Source: JBLNDJ01 sp050261515
Lineage (GTDB): Bacteria > Acidobacteriota > Terriglobia > Bryobacterales > Bryobacteraceae
Direction of reading: 5' to 3'
Assembly (NCBI GenBank): GCA_050261515.1
Contig: JBLNDJ010000018.1
Span: 146,255-210,254, forward strand
Length of the DNA: 64,000 bases
Part shown: positions 1 to 8,982 of the stretch, piece after piece
How positions within the stretch are numbered: position 1 is the first letter of the stretch
Layout: each line of letters opens with the position of its first letter
Notes under the pieces: model-generated
Databases searched by the model: none
Seen by the model: the letters and a program-made list of their open reading frames with translations, nothing else
Told to the model about the DNA's origin: nothing
Position numbers and translations under genes: made by a program

Positions 1-1569
1 TTCCTTCTTGCCGAAACTGAGCGGGCCGAGGTTGCTCATGCCCCACTCGCAGACCATCTTCCGCGCCAGATCGGTGGCGCGCTCGATGTCGTTGCCCGCC
101 CCCGTCGTCATGTGCTTCATGAAGATCTCTTCGGCGATGCGGCCGCCCATCAGGCCGGCAAGCTGGGTCTCCAGATAGTCCTTTGTGTAGGAGTGCTTGT
201 CGTCCTCGGGCAACTGCATGGTGACGCCGAGCGCCATGCCGCGCGGGATGATCGTCACCTTGTGGACCGGGTCGGCGTTCGGCAGCAGCATCAAAACGAG
301 CGCGTGGCCCGCCTCGTGGTACGCCGTGTTGCGCTTCTCTTCCTCGCTGATGATGAGCGATTTGCGCTCGACGCCCATGAGGACCTTGTCCTTGGCGAGC
401 TCGAAATCGGCCATCACGACAACCTTGCGGTTCTGGCGCGCGCCGATGAGCGCGGCCTCGTTGACCAGGTTCGCCAGATCCGCTCCGGCAAAGCCCGGCG
501 TGCCGCGGGCGAGAACCGAGAGGTCCACGTCATCGGAGATCGGAACTTTCTTGGTGTGGACGCGCAGGATAGCCTCGCGGCCCTTCACGTCGGGACGGCC
601 CACCACGACGCGGCGGTCGAAACGGCCGGGACGCAGCAGCGCGGGATCGAGAACGTCGGGGCGGTTGGTGGCCGCCACCAGGATGACGCCTTCGTTCGAT
701 TCGAAGCCGTCCATTTCGACCAGCAACTGATTGAGGGTCTGCTCGCGCTCGTCGTGCCCGCCGCCCAGGCCGGCGCCGCGATGACGGCCGACCGCGTCGA
801 TTTCATCGATGAAGATGATGCAGGGAGCGTTCTTCTTGCCCTGCTCGAACAGGTCGCGGACGCGGCTCGCGCCCACGCCGACGAACATCTCGACGAAATC
901 CGAACCCGAGATCGAGAAGAACGGCACGTTGGCCTCGCCCGCGATCGCGCGCGCAAGGAGGGTCTTGCCCGTGCCCGGAGGCCCGATCAACAGCACCCCC
1001 TTCGGAATGCGGCCGCCGAGCTTCTGGAATTTTTGCGGTTCGCGCAGAAACTCGATGATTTCCTGAAGCTCCTCCTTGGCCTCTTCGACGCCCGCGACGT
1101 CCTTGAAAGTCACTTTCTTCTGCTGGGACGAATGCAATCGCGCGCGGCTCTTGCCGAAGCTTAGTGCTTTGTTCCCGCCGCTCTGCATCTGGCGCATCAT
1201 GAAAATCCAGAAAGCGAGCAGCAGGATGAACGGAATCGCGTTGATCAGCACCGAAACCCAGTTGCCGGAATTGGCCTCCTTGATGTCGATGTTGACGTTG
1301 TTCTCCTGGAGCAGCTTGTAGACGTCCGGGTAGTTGGACGGGATGAGCGTGTGGAGTCCGGTGTTGCTGTCGTCCTTGTAGGTGCCGTGCACCTCCATGC
1401 CGTTGATGGTGACGTCCTTGACCTTTTGGGACTTGACGTCGTTTACGAACTGGGTGAAGGTGAGTTGGCGGTCGGCGCGCCGCTGTCCGGTGCGTACAAC
1501 GGTCCAAAAGAGGACCACGACCATGATCAGAACTACCCAGAAGATTGCCGTTTTTACATTCGAATTCAT
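1..1569 (-). CDS. ftsH: ATP-dependent zinc metalloprotease FtsH (C-terminus cut by window edge)
   Basis: Membrane-anchored AAA+ protease that unfolds and degrades membrane and some soluble proteins. The 523 codons present show a first membrane segment near residues 8-25, a periplasmic domain, a second membrane segment near 104-125, Walker A GPPGTGKT at 196-203, Walker B IIFIDEID, the second region of homology with RPGRFDRR, and the zinc motif HEAGH near residue 418. The last hundred or so residues lie beyond the left edge. ATG at 1569 follows a GGGAG ribosome binding site. tilS lies just upstream on the same strand, a gene order common in bacteria. Identity is certain. Confidence 0.97.
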   Translation of the reverse strand, partial: MNSNVKTAIFWVVLIMVVVLFWTVVRTGQRRADRQLTFTQFVNDVKSQKVKDVTINGMEVHGTYKDDSNTGLHTLIPSNYPDVYKLLQENNVNIDIKEANSGNWVSVLINAIPFILLLAFWIFMMRQMQSGGNKALSFGKSRARLHSSQQKKVTFKDVAGVEEAKEELQEIIEFLREPQKFQKLGGRIPKGVLLIGPPGTGKTLLARAIAGEANVPFFSISGSDFVEMFVGVGASRVRDLFEQGKKNAPCIIFIDEIDAVGRHRGAGLGGGHDEREQTLNQLLVEMDGFESNEGVILVAATNRPDVLDPALLRPGRFDRRVVVGRPDVKGREAILRVHTKKVPISDDVDLSVLARGTPGFAGADLANLVNEAALIGARQNRKVVVMADFELAKDKVLMGVERKSLIISEEEKRNTAYHEAGHALVLMLLPNADPVHKVTIIPRGMALGVTMQLPEDDKHSYTKDYLETQLAGLMGGRIAEEIFMKHMTTGAGNDIERATDLARKMVCEWGMSNLGPLSFGKKE

Positions 1570-1688
1570 ACGAATCTCCCGCCCGTAATGCCCTGGGCCG
1601 GTTACAGCCTCAGCACTGCGAACTCCACGCCGATAATATCACTGAAGCGCTTTCTAAAGATAAGACGCAACAAACCACGCTAGCGATT

Positions 1689-3110
1689 TCAGAATTGAGG
1701 ATGGTTTGTGAGTTGCTGGATCCTTAGAACACTCCTGGTGTGCGCGCCGGCCGCGTATTCCGCCGCCGGACCGAATCCGGCAGCCCACACGATCGTGTCC
1801 CGGCAAGTGATGACCGGCCATTTACGCCGTTCCCACAATGGGATGCGCGCTTGCTGAAAGAGAACTTTGATTTTGGCCTCGTTGGCGTGCCCAACCGGTC
1901 GATAGTGATCACCCGGCCTCCAGTTTCGTACAACTAAACTACCGGAGATCCGACCCCAGTCCAATTCGCTTCCTTTTCCATTATAGACGGTGCGGGGGTG
2001 GGGGGGCATGCCTTGGATAGGGGCTGGGCCGGCCGCGGACATGGGGGGCCGCCGTACCAGCTCGAAGCAGAGTGAGCCCTCCGGGAGGGTGAGTTTTCCC
2101 GGCACGTCGGGCACGAATTCGTAGTTCCGGTTTTCGAGGGTGTCGAGACCCGGCGGGGCCAGGCGGACCCAGTCGAAGGACCGGAAAACGTCAAGACCGG
2201 GGATTTGCAGGCGTCCGCTGCCTTCGGCGGAGGCAGCCAGATCCAGAACGCTCTCGATGTGGCGCAGGTCGATGGTCCGCAGGTCGCCTTTGGCGGCCGC
2301 GATCGCGCGGCGGATGGCGCGGCGGGCGGCGGCGCGGGGCAGGGTTCCGAGCCAGTCCGTTCGAAACAGGACCGCGGGCGGGCGCTCGACCAGGTTGCCG
2401 GCGAGGAGGCGGGAGAGTTCGGCGTCCCAGTAGTCCTCTTCGTCGCGGGCGACGCGCGCCATGCCGGCGAGCGTTTCCGGGAGCGCCGGGTTCCAGTCGC
2501 GCGTGAGGGCAGGGAGGAGGTCGTGGCGGATGCGGTTGCGCGCGAAGTCGCGAGCGGCGTTGGTCGAATCGTCGCGCCACGCGATGCCGCGCTCTCCGAG
2601 GAACGCCTCGACCTCGGGGCGCGTGATCTCGATGAGAGGGCGGACGAACCCTTCGGGCGCGACGGGGCGCATGCCTGCCAGGCCGGCTGTGCCCGCGCCG
2701 CGCAGGAAGCGGAACAGGACGGTCTCAGCCTGGTCGGATGCCGTGTGGCCGAGCGCGACGCGCCCGGGGAATTCGAGAAAAAACTCGCGACGGACGCGGC
2801 GTGCGGCCTGCTCCAGGTTGTCGCGGGTCTCGCGCGCGACCCGGCCCACGTCCACGCGGCGGCATTCGAACGGCAGGCGCAGGCGAGCGGCAAGGTCTCG
2901 CACGAACGCCTCGTCTTCGTCCGATTCGCTGCCGCGCAGTTCGTGATTGACGTGCAGGACGGTGAGCGCCAGCCTCCAGCGCGGAGCGAGCTCGACCAGC
3001 GCGTGCAGCAGGCAGACCGAATCGGCGCCGCCAGACACCGCAACCCCGGCGCGTTCGCCGGCCGCGAACATGCCGTAGCGTGCGATGGCCGCCGCAATGC
3101 GCTCGATCAC
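1689..3110 (-). CDS. tilS: tRNA(Ile)-lysidine synthetase TilS
   Basis: Modifies the wobble cytidine of the CAU-anticodon isoleucine tRNA to lysidine, using ATP and lysine. The PP-loop motif SGGADS is at residues 26-31, followed by HVNHELRG, typical of the N-terminal ATP pyrophosphatase domain. The C-terminal tRNA-binding part carries NWRPGDHYRPVG and IPLWERRKWP. At 473 residues it has a normal length. It starts with GTG; TAAACT lies six bases before this codon, suggesting a leaderless mRNA. It precedes ftsH by 119 bases on the same strand and is divergent from the permease at 3169. Confidence 0.95.
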   Translation of the reverse strand: MIERIAAAIARYGMFAAGERAGVAVSGGADSVCLLHALVELAPRWRLALTVLHVNHELRGSESDEDEAFVRDLAARLRLPFECRRVDVGRVARETRDNLEQAARRVRREFFLEFPGRVALGHTASDQAETVLFRFLRGAGTAGLAGMRPVAPEGFVRPLIEITRPEVEAFLGERGIAWRDDSTNAARDFARNRIRHDLLPALTRDWNPALPETLAGMARVARDEEDYWDAELSRLLAGNLVERPPAVLFRTDWLGTLPRAAARRAIRRAIAAAKGDLRTIDLRHIESVLDLAASAEGSGRLQIPGLDVFRSFDWVRLAPPGLDTLENRNYEFVPDVPGKLTLPEGSLCFELVRRPPMSAAGPAPIQGMPPHPRTVYNGKGSELDWGRISGSLVVRNWRPGDHYRPVGHANEAKIKVLFQQARIPLWERRKWPVITCRDTIVWAAGFGPAAEYAAGAHTRSVLRIQQLTNHPQF

Positions 3111-3116
3111 GATCCC

Positions 3117-3122
3117 AGTTTA
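3117..3122 (-). promoter_or_regulatory. Candidate -10 element for leaderless tilS
   Basis: TAAACT on the minus strand ends exactly six bases before the GTG start of tilS. With normal -10 to +1 spacing transcription would begin at or next to the start codon. The same TAnnnT-N6-start layout recurs at 14860, 17463 and 20927. Confidence 0.45.
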
Positions 3123-3168
3123 GCCCGCGACAAAGCGGCCTCCACCCCGCCGGGGAACTTTCTTCCGG

Positions 3169-5556
3169 GTGCCGGTATCCAAGATCCTGATGAGACACGG
3201 ACTCCGGTTGATGAGAAATGCGCCCGGCTTTACCTTAATCGCGATTGCGAGCCTGGCCCTCGGAATCGGGGCAAATACCGCCATTTTCAGCGTGGTTCAC
3301 ACCGTCCTGTTCGAAACGCCGCCGGTGGCGCAGCCGGAACGTATCGTATCCTTCGCGCACCACAACGCCGCGATGAGCGTGACGTCTCCCGGGACGCCGT
3401 ATCCGGATGTCTGCGAATGGCGGCGCCGCTTCCGCTCGTTCGAGGCGATTTCGGCATGTGCGGGCGCGACGGTGAGCCTCGGCGACGCGACCACGAACGA
3501 GCCCGAGCGTGTCCTCATCGACCGTGTCAACGCATCCTTCTTTCCCATGCTAGGCGTGAGCCCCGCGATGGGCCGGAACTTCTCGGCCGAGGAAGACCGG
3601 CCGGGCGGGGAGCGCGTCGCGATCCTCTCACACGGGCTCTGTCTGCGGCGGTTCGGCGGAAGCGCGCAGGCCATCGGCCGCACCGTGACGCTCGACGGCG
3701 AATCCTACACGGTCATCGGCGTGCTGCCGCCGCGCTTCCGGTTCACCGGGCCGCCGCGGGATGTCTACGTACCGCTCGCGCTGGCGGAGAACGCGCGTGT
3801 TGCTGTCTCGGCGTTCGGACGCATCGCGCCCGGGGCCACGCCGGGCGAGATGAAGGCTGAACTCGACGGCATGACCGCGGCGACGATTGCAAGAATCCCG
3901 TTCTACAAGGGGTGGCGGCTGACGGCCGGCCCGGTCCGCGAGTGGATCGATCCCGATGTGCGGGCAAGCCTGCTCGTGCTGCTAGGCGCGGTGGCGCTGG
4001 TGCTGCTGATCGTCTGCTCGAACGTTGCGAGCCTGCTGCTGGCGCGGGCGGCGGCCCGGAAGCGCGAGATCGCCGTGCGGACGGTGCTCGGGGCCGGGCG
4101 GGGCAGGCTCGTCCGGCAGTTTGTGGCCGAGAACATTCCGCTGGCCGCTCTCGGAAGCGCGGCCGGCCTGCTGCTGGCGTGGTGGGGCGTGCGTTTGCTG
4201 CCGCAGTTCGATCTGGAGCGCATCCCGAGGCTCGCCGAAACCAGGATCGACGGCCCGGTGCTCGCGTTCACGACCGCCGCGTCGCTCCTCACGTTTCTAC
4301 TGTTCGCACTGGCGCCGGCGATTTCGCTGTCTCGCACGAGGCTTCAGGACGCTTTGAAAGAGGGTGTGCGGGGCGGCGGCGCGGGCGCCCTCGGCGTGCG
4401 GCTTCGCGGCACGCTCGTGGTGGGCCAGGTCGCTCTCGCGCTGCTGCTCTCGGTAGGCGCCGTCCTTATGATTCGGTCCGTCTACACGCTGGCGGCGGTC
4501 AATCCCGGTTTCAATCCGCAGGGAGTGCTGACGGCTTCGATCGATCTGCGCCCGGGCCAGGACGAAGCTTCCTACCGGCAGGTGATCGAGCGCCTGGAGG
4601 CGATGCCGGGAGTAATCTCGGCCGCGGTGACAAACTCGCTTCCGCTCGGCGGCAACTACCTGCGCGCGAGCTTCGAAATCGAGGGCCGTCCGAACGCCGG
4701 CGAGCGTGAAAAGATCGTGGCGGTCCGGAGTGTGGATGCGAACTATGCGCGGGCGCTCGCGATTCCGGTGCGGCGCGGGCGGTTTTTCACCGGGCAGGAC
4801 CGCAAGGGCGGCGACCCGGTGGCCGTACTCAACCAGACGGCCGCGCGCCGCCTGCTGGGCGATGCCGATCCGATCGGCCGCCGCATCGGCGAGCCCGGGG
4901 CGTGGATGACGATCGTGGGCGTGGTCGCGGACACGAAGCACGAGGACGCCGCCAGCGCCGTCATCGTTCCGGAGGTGCTGCTGCCCATATCGCAGAAGCC
5001 GGCGCGCGCTAACACGTTCATCGTGCGTCTGGATGGGCGCGCGTATCCCGAACCCGCGCGGTTTGCGCCCATGCTGCGGAGCGCCATCCTGTCCGTGGAT
5101 CCGAGCCGTGCGGTGTACCGTGTGCTCACGATGGACCGGATCATGTCGGACCGGCTGGGCGCGCGCCGGCTGATCATGTTCGCCCTCGCGATCTTCGCAG
5201 CCGCGGCGTTCGCGCTCGCGGCGGCGGGCATCTATGGCGTGCTGTCTTTTACGGTGGAGCGGCGCAGGCACGAGATCGGCGTCCGGATGGCGCTCGGGGC
5301 CGAACCGGGCGAGGTGGTCCGGATGGTGGTAGGGCAGGCCGCTCGCCTTGCCGCGGCGGGCATCGCGGTCGGGGGAGCGGCCGCCCTGGCCCTGGCGCGC
5401 TTGCTCACGACGCTGCTCTACGGCGTGAGCGCGACCGATCCGTATGCGTTCGCGGCGGCGGCGCTTGCGCTGGCAGCCGCGGCGATCGCAGCCGGCTACG
5501 TTCCGGCCCGCCGTGCCGCGCGTGTGGATCCGGCCGTGGCGCTACGGTGCGAGTGA
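3169..5556 (+). CDS. MacB-like ABC permease, acidobacterial duplicated type
   Basis: A 795-residue membrane protein with two copies of the MacB periplasmic core plus FtsX-type membrane domain. The first membrane segment is in FTLIAIASLALGIGANTAIF; three more follow near residues 270-380 and a second repeat begins near residue 415 and ends with the membrane segments at 665-780. The motif RRHEIGVRMALGA near residue 700 is characteristic of FtsX permeases. No ATPase gene is adjacent, as usual for these orphan permeases. Unlike the copy at 28955 it lacks the roughly 85-residue N-terminal extension. The start may be GTG 3169 or ATG 3190. Substrate is unknown. Confidence 0.88.
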   Translation: MPVSKILMRHGLRLMRNAPGFTLIAIASLALGIGANTAIFSVVHTVLFETPPVAQPERIVSFAHHNAAMSVTSPGTPYPDVCEWRRRFRSFEAISACAGATVSLGDATTNEPERVLIDRVNASFFPMLGVSPAMGRNFSAEEDRPGGERVAILSHGLCLRRFGGSAQAIGRTVTLDGESYTVIGVLPPRFRFTGPPRDVYVPLALAENARVAVSAFGRIAPGATPGEMKAELDGMTAATIARIPFYKGWRLTAGPVREWIDPDVRASLLVLLGAVALVLLIVCSNVASLLLARAAARKREIAVRTVLGAGRGRLVRQFVAENIPLAALGSAAGLLLAWWGVRLLPQFDLERIPRLAETRIDGPVLAFTTAASLLTFLLFALAPAISLSRTRLQDALKEGVRGGGAGALGVRLRGTLVVGQVALALLLSVGAVLMIRSVYTLAAVNPGFNPQGVLTASIDLRPGQDEASYRQVIERLEAMPGVISAAVTNSLPLGGNYLRASFEIEGRPNAGEREKIVAVRSVDANYARALAIPVRRGRFFTGQDRKGGDPVAVLNQTAARRLLGDADPIGRRIGEPGAWMTIVGVVADTKHEDAASAVIVPEVLLPISQKPARANTFIVRLDGRAYPEPARFAPMLRSAILSVDPSRAVYRVLTMDRIMSDRLGARRLIMFALAIFAAAAFALAAAGIYGVLSFTVERRRHEIGVRMALGAEPGEVVRMVVGQAARLAAAGIAVGGAAALALARLLTTLLYGVSATDPYAFAAAALALAAAAIAAGYVPARRAARVDPAVALRCE

Positions 5557-5563
5557 CGCGCTG

Positions 5564-7024
5564 TTATTTGACCAGCTCGGGGCGGACGGCGATGACCGAG
5601 TGCGTGAACGGGTTGCTGTAGACGACCTTCAGGCGATGCGCAGCGATGAACGCCCGCTCCTCCGGCTCAAACACGTTCAATACGTACGCCTGCTTGTCCT
5701 CGGGGAAAGGCGGAAATTCCCTTTTGAAAAGCGGGAGCGGTTCGCGCCGGTAGAAATTCAGCACGCCGGCGTAGCGCCACTCCACCGCGATGTCCGTAAT
5801 TCCGTAAGCGCGATTACAGTGCTCGAGCGCGGCATAAACCTTGTCGGAATCCGCGTTCCAGTGCCAGGTCTTGAAGTACGTCAGGCGAAGGCAGGAGAGA
5901 AAATACACCGAAAGCAGGCACAAGGAAGCGGACAGCGCGGCGCGGGATATGCGGCCCAGGCGCGAGTGGAGCGGGACGGCGGCGAGCGCTCCGATTGCCA
6001 GCACGATGAGGGGAACGAGAAACAGCCCGGTTCGCTCCAGCGGCATCAGAAGGTGGAACAGGCGGTACGCCAAACGGTGCGCTCCCACGGCCACCAACAG
6101 AATCCCGCCGAACAGGAGCGCCAGTCCGGCGAAGGGGCCGAGTTTTTCGAGCCTCAGTGGGCGAACTCGCAGCAGCGCGACGAGGCGGACCAGCACCGCC
6201 GCTCCGAGCAGCGGCAGCACCCAGGAGCCGAGTTCTTGGAATACCGGGTAGAGGTGCGGGGGCACGAGGAAGGGATTCACTTCGTATAAGGAGGCCTGTG
6301 CGATTCCCGCGAAGGTCTCGCGCAGCGAAGTTGCGCCGTAGTTGAACTGCCCGGCTTTCCAATGGAGCAGCGTGGATGACGCCAGGGCAAGCGCGATCGC
6401 CGGCGCGGGCAGCGCGCAGGCCGCGGCCGTCTTGAGACTGCCTTCGGATCGCCACGCCCGGATCGCGACGACCAGGACTGCGGCGGCCGCGGCGAAGCCG
6501 AACGAGAAATTCGCGACGAACGACAGGCCCATGCACACCGAAAACAACGCGCAGGACCCGAGCGAGCGCTTTGCAATGACTACCGCAAGGCCAGTCAGAA
6601 AGAAACCGGCCGCCATGCTGTAGCCGCGGGCCGCGACCAGATGGTCCATAACGAACGGGTTGTAGACCAGGCACAGAAACAGCGGAATGTGCAGGATGCG
6701 CTCGCGGGCGATGGCCCGGCAGAGCCAGCAGCAGGCGGCGATGTAAATCGCGGCGCCGATCAGCGCCGGGATGCGGATCGTGAAGGGCGAGACGCCGAAC
6801 AGTTCGGTGAACAGGCGCATCAGGCCCGTATTCAGGATGTGATTGTTGGCGTGGGCGGCCCAATGATTCTGGGCCGGGTTCGCAATCCACGCATTGTAGG
6901 TGTCGGCCTCGTCGATGGTGACGGCCTGTCGCGAAGCCCGCGCGATCACCCACAGAAAAGCAAATCCCGCCGCGGAAAGCAGCCAGACTTGTCCGCCTCC
7001 GCGCTTAACAGGAGCGGCGGTCAT
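5564..7024 (-). CDS. Polytopic membrane protein resembling GT-C glycosyltransferases
   Basis: A 486-residue protein with about ten to twelve predicted membrane helices and an acidic TIDEADTY motif in the first extracytoplasmic loop, right after the first helix. That position matches the catalytic Asp/Glu of GT-C enzymes that use polyprenyl-phosphate sugars (PMT/ArnT type). A soluble C-terminal tail of about 90 residues ends the protein. It converges on the ABC permease with only seven bases between the stop codons. The family assignment rests on architecture and the acidic motif; the sugar and acceptor cannot be inferred. Confidence 0.65.
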   Translation of the reverse strand: MTAAPVKRGGGQVWLLSAAGFAFLWVIARASRQAVTIDEADTYNAWIANPAQNHWAAHANNHILNTGLMRLFTELFGVSPFTIRIPALIGAAIYIAACCWLCRAIARERILHIPLFLCLVYNPFVMDHLVAARGYSMAAGFFLTGLAVVIAKRSLGSCALFSVCMGLSFVANFSFGFAAAAAVLVVAIRAWRSEGSLKTAAACALPAPAIALALASSTLLHWKAGQFNYGATSLRETFAGIAQASLYEVNPFLVPPHLYPVFQELGSWVLPLLGAAVLVRLVALLRVRPLRLEKLGPFAGLALLFGGILLVAVGAHRLAYRLFHLLMPLERTGLFLVPLIVLAIGALAAVPLHSRLGRISRAALSASLCLLSVYFLSCLRLTYFKTWHWNADSDKVYAALEHCNRAYGITDIAVEWRYAGVLNFYRREPLPLFKREFPPFPEDKQAYVLNVFEPEERAFIAAHRLKVVYSNPFTHSVIAVRPELVK

Positions 7025-7089
7025 GAATGAGCATCATAGCCGGTCCGAGGTCCGGCGAGAAGTGGTGGAAAAAGCGGCCCGTGCGGGTG

Positions 7090-7374
7090 CTAGTGCTTTT
7101 TCCGGTTACGGGAGCGGCGCCCGCGCCCTTGCATTTGCGACTGCTGCTGCGATTTCCCCGAGCGGGACTGCTGCTGCCGCCGCGACTTGCCTTCCTGCGG
7201 CCGGTTGGGATAGGCCGCTTGCGCCGACTTGGCGTGCGCGGGCTGGCGGCGCCGCGAAGCCGAGTCTCCATTGCTCCATTCGGCAACGAACGTCTGATGG
7301 GGACCTTCGTGCCCGTCGAAGCGGATGCAACGCTGCCCTCCTCCGTCCGGCTGAACGGCTCTGCACAATTCCAT
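7090..7374 (-). CDS. Small GHxGPH-motif protein with basic Gln/Arg-rich tail
   Basis: A 94-residue protein. The first 36 residues hold C4, C17 and the motif GHEGPH, followed by FVAEW. The same C-x(n)-RC-x(n)-GHxGPH layout occurs in short, probably metal-binding proteins of actinobacteria and other GC-rich phyla. The remaining 58 residues are low-complexity and rich in Arg, Gln, Ser and Lys, which suggests nucleic acid binding. The ATG at 7374 is chosen because GGAG lies seven bases upstream and the conserved motif starts right after it; a longer frame up to 7500 exists but runs through a GC-rich hairpin region. No precise function can be assigned. Confidence 0.55.
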   Translation of the reverse strand: MELCRAVQPDGGGQRCIRFDGHEGPHQTFVAEWSNGDSASRRRQPAHAKSAQAAYPNRPQEGKSRRQQQSRSGKSQQQSQMQGRGRRSRNRKKH

Positions 7375-7462
7375 TGAACTCTCCAACGACTCCACCTTTA
7401 CTTTCTCATATCGGCGGCACGGGCTTGGGGCCGTCTGCGCCTGTTTGCCGCGGCAGCGGACA

Positions 7463-7498
7463 CGGCCGGCCGGGGGCCGGCCGCGGACCGGGGGGTCC
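7463..7498. repeat. Two adjacent GC-rich hairpins
   Basis: CGGCCGGCC (7463-7471) and GGCCGGCCG (7475-7483) form a perfect nine-base stem with a GGG loop. GGACC (7485-7489) and GGTCC (7494-7498) form a second stem with a GGGG loop. There is no T tract, so a simple intrinsic terminator is unlikely. They lie between the start regions of two divergent genes. Confidence 0.6.
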
Positions 7499-7606
7499 AC
7501 GTTTACTTCATGCCGCCCGGTAACAGCTTAAAACATTGCCCACCCTACCGTCTTCTGTCACAATGTAGATAATTCTAAGCCGGGATGGCGGCCGAAGCCC
7601 GTTCGA

Positions 7607-7636
7607 TTGACCGCCCCGACCCCGCTCCGATAAACT
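7607..7636 (+). promoter_or_regulatory. Candidate sigma-70 promoter of metK
   Basis: TTGACC at 7607-7612 is followed after 16 bases by GATAAA (or after 18 by TAAACT at 7631-7636). This would give a leader of about 60 bases carrying the strong AGGAGG site before metK. Confidence 0.4.
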
Positions 7637-7700
7637 TGAAATTCAAATCTGCAAGCAAGTCGGCAGCGGGTGGAGCCTCGCCCAATCAGGAGGACGATCA

Positions 7701-8879
7701 GTGGCAGAAGGACGCAGTTCGATTTTCACGTCGGAATCGGTGACCGAAGGACATCCGGATAAGGTCGCAGACCAGATCTCGGATGCGGTGCTCGATGCGG
7801 TGCTCGCAGACGACCCGACGGGCCGCGTTGCGTGCGAGGTGCTGGTTACCACGGGCTTGTGCCTGGTGGCGGGCGAGATCACGACCCGGCCCGAGTGCCA
7901 TCTCGACGTGCAGAAACTGGCGCGCGAAACCATACGCGACATCGGCTACACCGATTCGCGCATCGGCTTCGACGCCGACACCTGCGGGCTGATCAACGCG
8001 CTGCAGAAGCAGTCCTCCGACATCGCGATGGGCGTCGATACGGGCGGCGCGGGCGACCAGGGCCTGATGTTCGGCTACGCCTGCGATGAGACCGCCGAGC
8101 TGATGCCGCTGCCGATCATGATGGCGCACAAGCTGGTGCGCCGCCTGAGCGACCTGCGGCGCGAGGGCAAGCTCGACTTCCTGAGGCCGGACGGCAAGTC
8201 GCAGGTCAGCGTGGAATACGTGGACGGGCGGCCGAAGCGGATCACCGCGGTCGTCGTCTCCACGCAGCACACGCCCGACGTTCCTTATAAGACGCTGTGC
8301 GCGGAAGTCAAAAAGCACGTCATCGACCCGATCGTTCCGGCGGACATGGTGGATTCGTCGACTGCCTACCACATCAACCCGACCGGCCGGTTCGTGATCG
8401 GCGGCCCGCACGGAGACACGGGTCTCACGGGACGCAAGATCATCGTCGATACTTACGGCGGCATGGGACGGCACGGCGGCGGCGCGTTCTCGGGCAAGGA
8501 CCCGACGAAGGTGGACCGCTCGGCGTGCTACATGGCGCGGCACATCGCGAAGAACATCGTCGCGGCGGGCCTGGCGGCGCGCTGCGAGGTGCAGCTCGCT
8601 TATGCGATCGGCGTCGCCGATCCGGTGTCGGTGTCGGTGAATACCTACGGCACGGGGCAGCTTGACGAAGAGCGTCTGGTCGAGCTCGTGCGGACACACT
8701 TCCCGCTCACGCCGCGCGGCATGATCGAATATCTCAACTTGCGCCGTCCGATTTACCGCAAGACGGCCGCTTTTGGTCATTTCGGCCGTACCGAAGACAC
8801 CTTCACCTGGGAGGCCGTCAACAAGGCCGATGTTCTGAGGGAAGAGGCGCGGCTGGCTGCGCCGGCAGTGCGGGGCTAA
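7701..8879 (+). CDS. metK: S-adenosylmethionine synthetase
   Basis: Makes S-adenosylmethionine from methionine and ATP in the cytosol. The N-terminus has the signature FTSESVTEGHPDK, the middle has GAGDQGLMFGYA, and GGGAFSGKDPTKVDRS near residues 257-272 is the third conserved block containing the catalytic lysines. The length of 392 residues is normal. The start is GTG, fixed by AGGAGG at 7688-7693. ahcY follows after 103 bases on the same strand, so production and recycling of the methyl donor are probably co-expressed. Confidence 0.97.
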   Translation: MAEGRSSIFTSESVTEGHPDKVADQISDAVLDAVLADDPTGRVACEVLVTTGLCLVAGEITTRPECHLDVQKLARETIRDIGYTDSRIGFDADTCGLINALQKQSSDIAMGVDTGGAGDQGLMFGYACDETAELMPLPIMMAHKLVRRLSDLRREGKLDFLRPDGKSQVSVEYVDGRPKRITAVVVSTQHTPDVPYKTLCAEVKKHVIDPIVPADMVDSSTAYHINPTGRFVIGGPHGDTGLTGRKIIVDTYGGMGRHGGGAFSGKDPTKVDRSACYMARHIAKNIVAAGLAARCEVQLAYAIGVADPVSVSVNTYGTGQLDEERLVELVRTHFPLTPRGMIEYLNLRRPIYRKTAAFGHFGRTEDTFTWEAVNKADVLREEARLAAPAVRG

Positions 8880-8933
8880 GACGCGCCGTTACGGAGCCGC
8901 GGCCTTCAGGGAGCGGTTGCCTGGGATTGGCAC

Positions 8934-8949
8934 GGCGGCGCGGGCCGCC
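8934..8949 (+). repeat. Hairpin in the metK-ahcY spacer
   Basis: GGCGGC (8934-8939) and GCCGCC (8944-8949) form a six-base stem with a GCGG loop inside the 103-base spacer. A smaller TGCC/GGCA stem precedes it. The spacer does not match the S-adenosylhomocysteine riboswitch consensus as I know it. Confidence 0.4.
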
Positions 8950-8982
8950 GCACATCCTGAACAGATTGGAGCAAGGAGGCTC

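Larger units (their letters stand above)
7375..7700. other. 326-base intergenic region before metK
   Basis: This is the only gap above 300 bases. It holds two GC-rich hairpins (7463-7498), a candidate sigma-70 promoter (7607-7636) and the metK ribosome binding site (7688-7693). I see no riboswitch consensus and no convincing ORF apart from a weak upstream extension of the small gene on the minus strand. Confidence 0.6.

Noticed and set aside
2205..3168. Upstream extension of the first permease frame
   Set aside because: It runs antisense through tilS; the permease begins near 3169-3190.
8880..8982. S-adenosylhomocysteine riboswitch before ahcY
   Set aside because: The spacer has hairpins but none of the conserved single-stranded blocks of that class that I can recall; unsupported.
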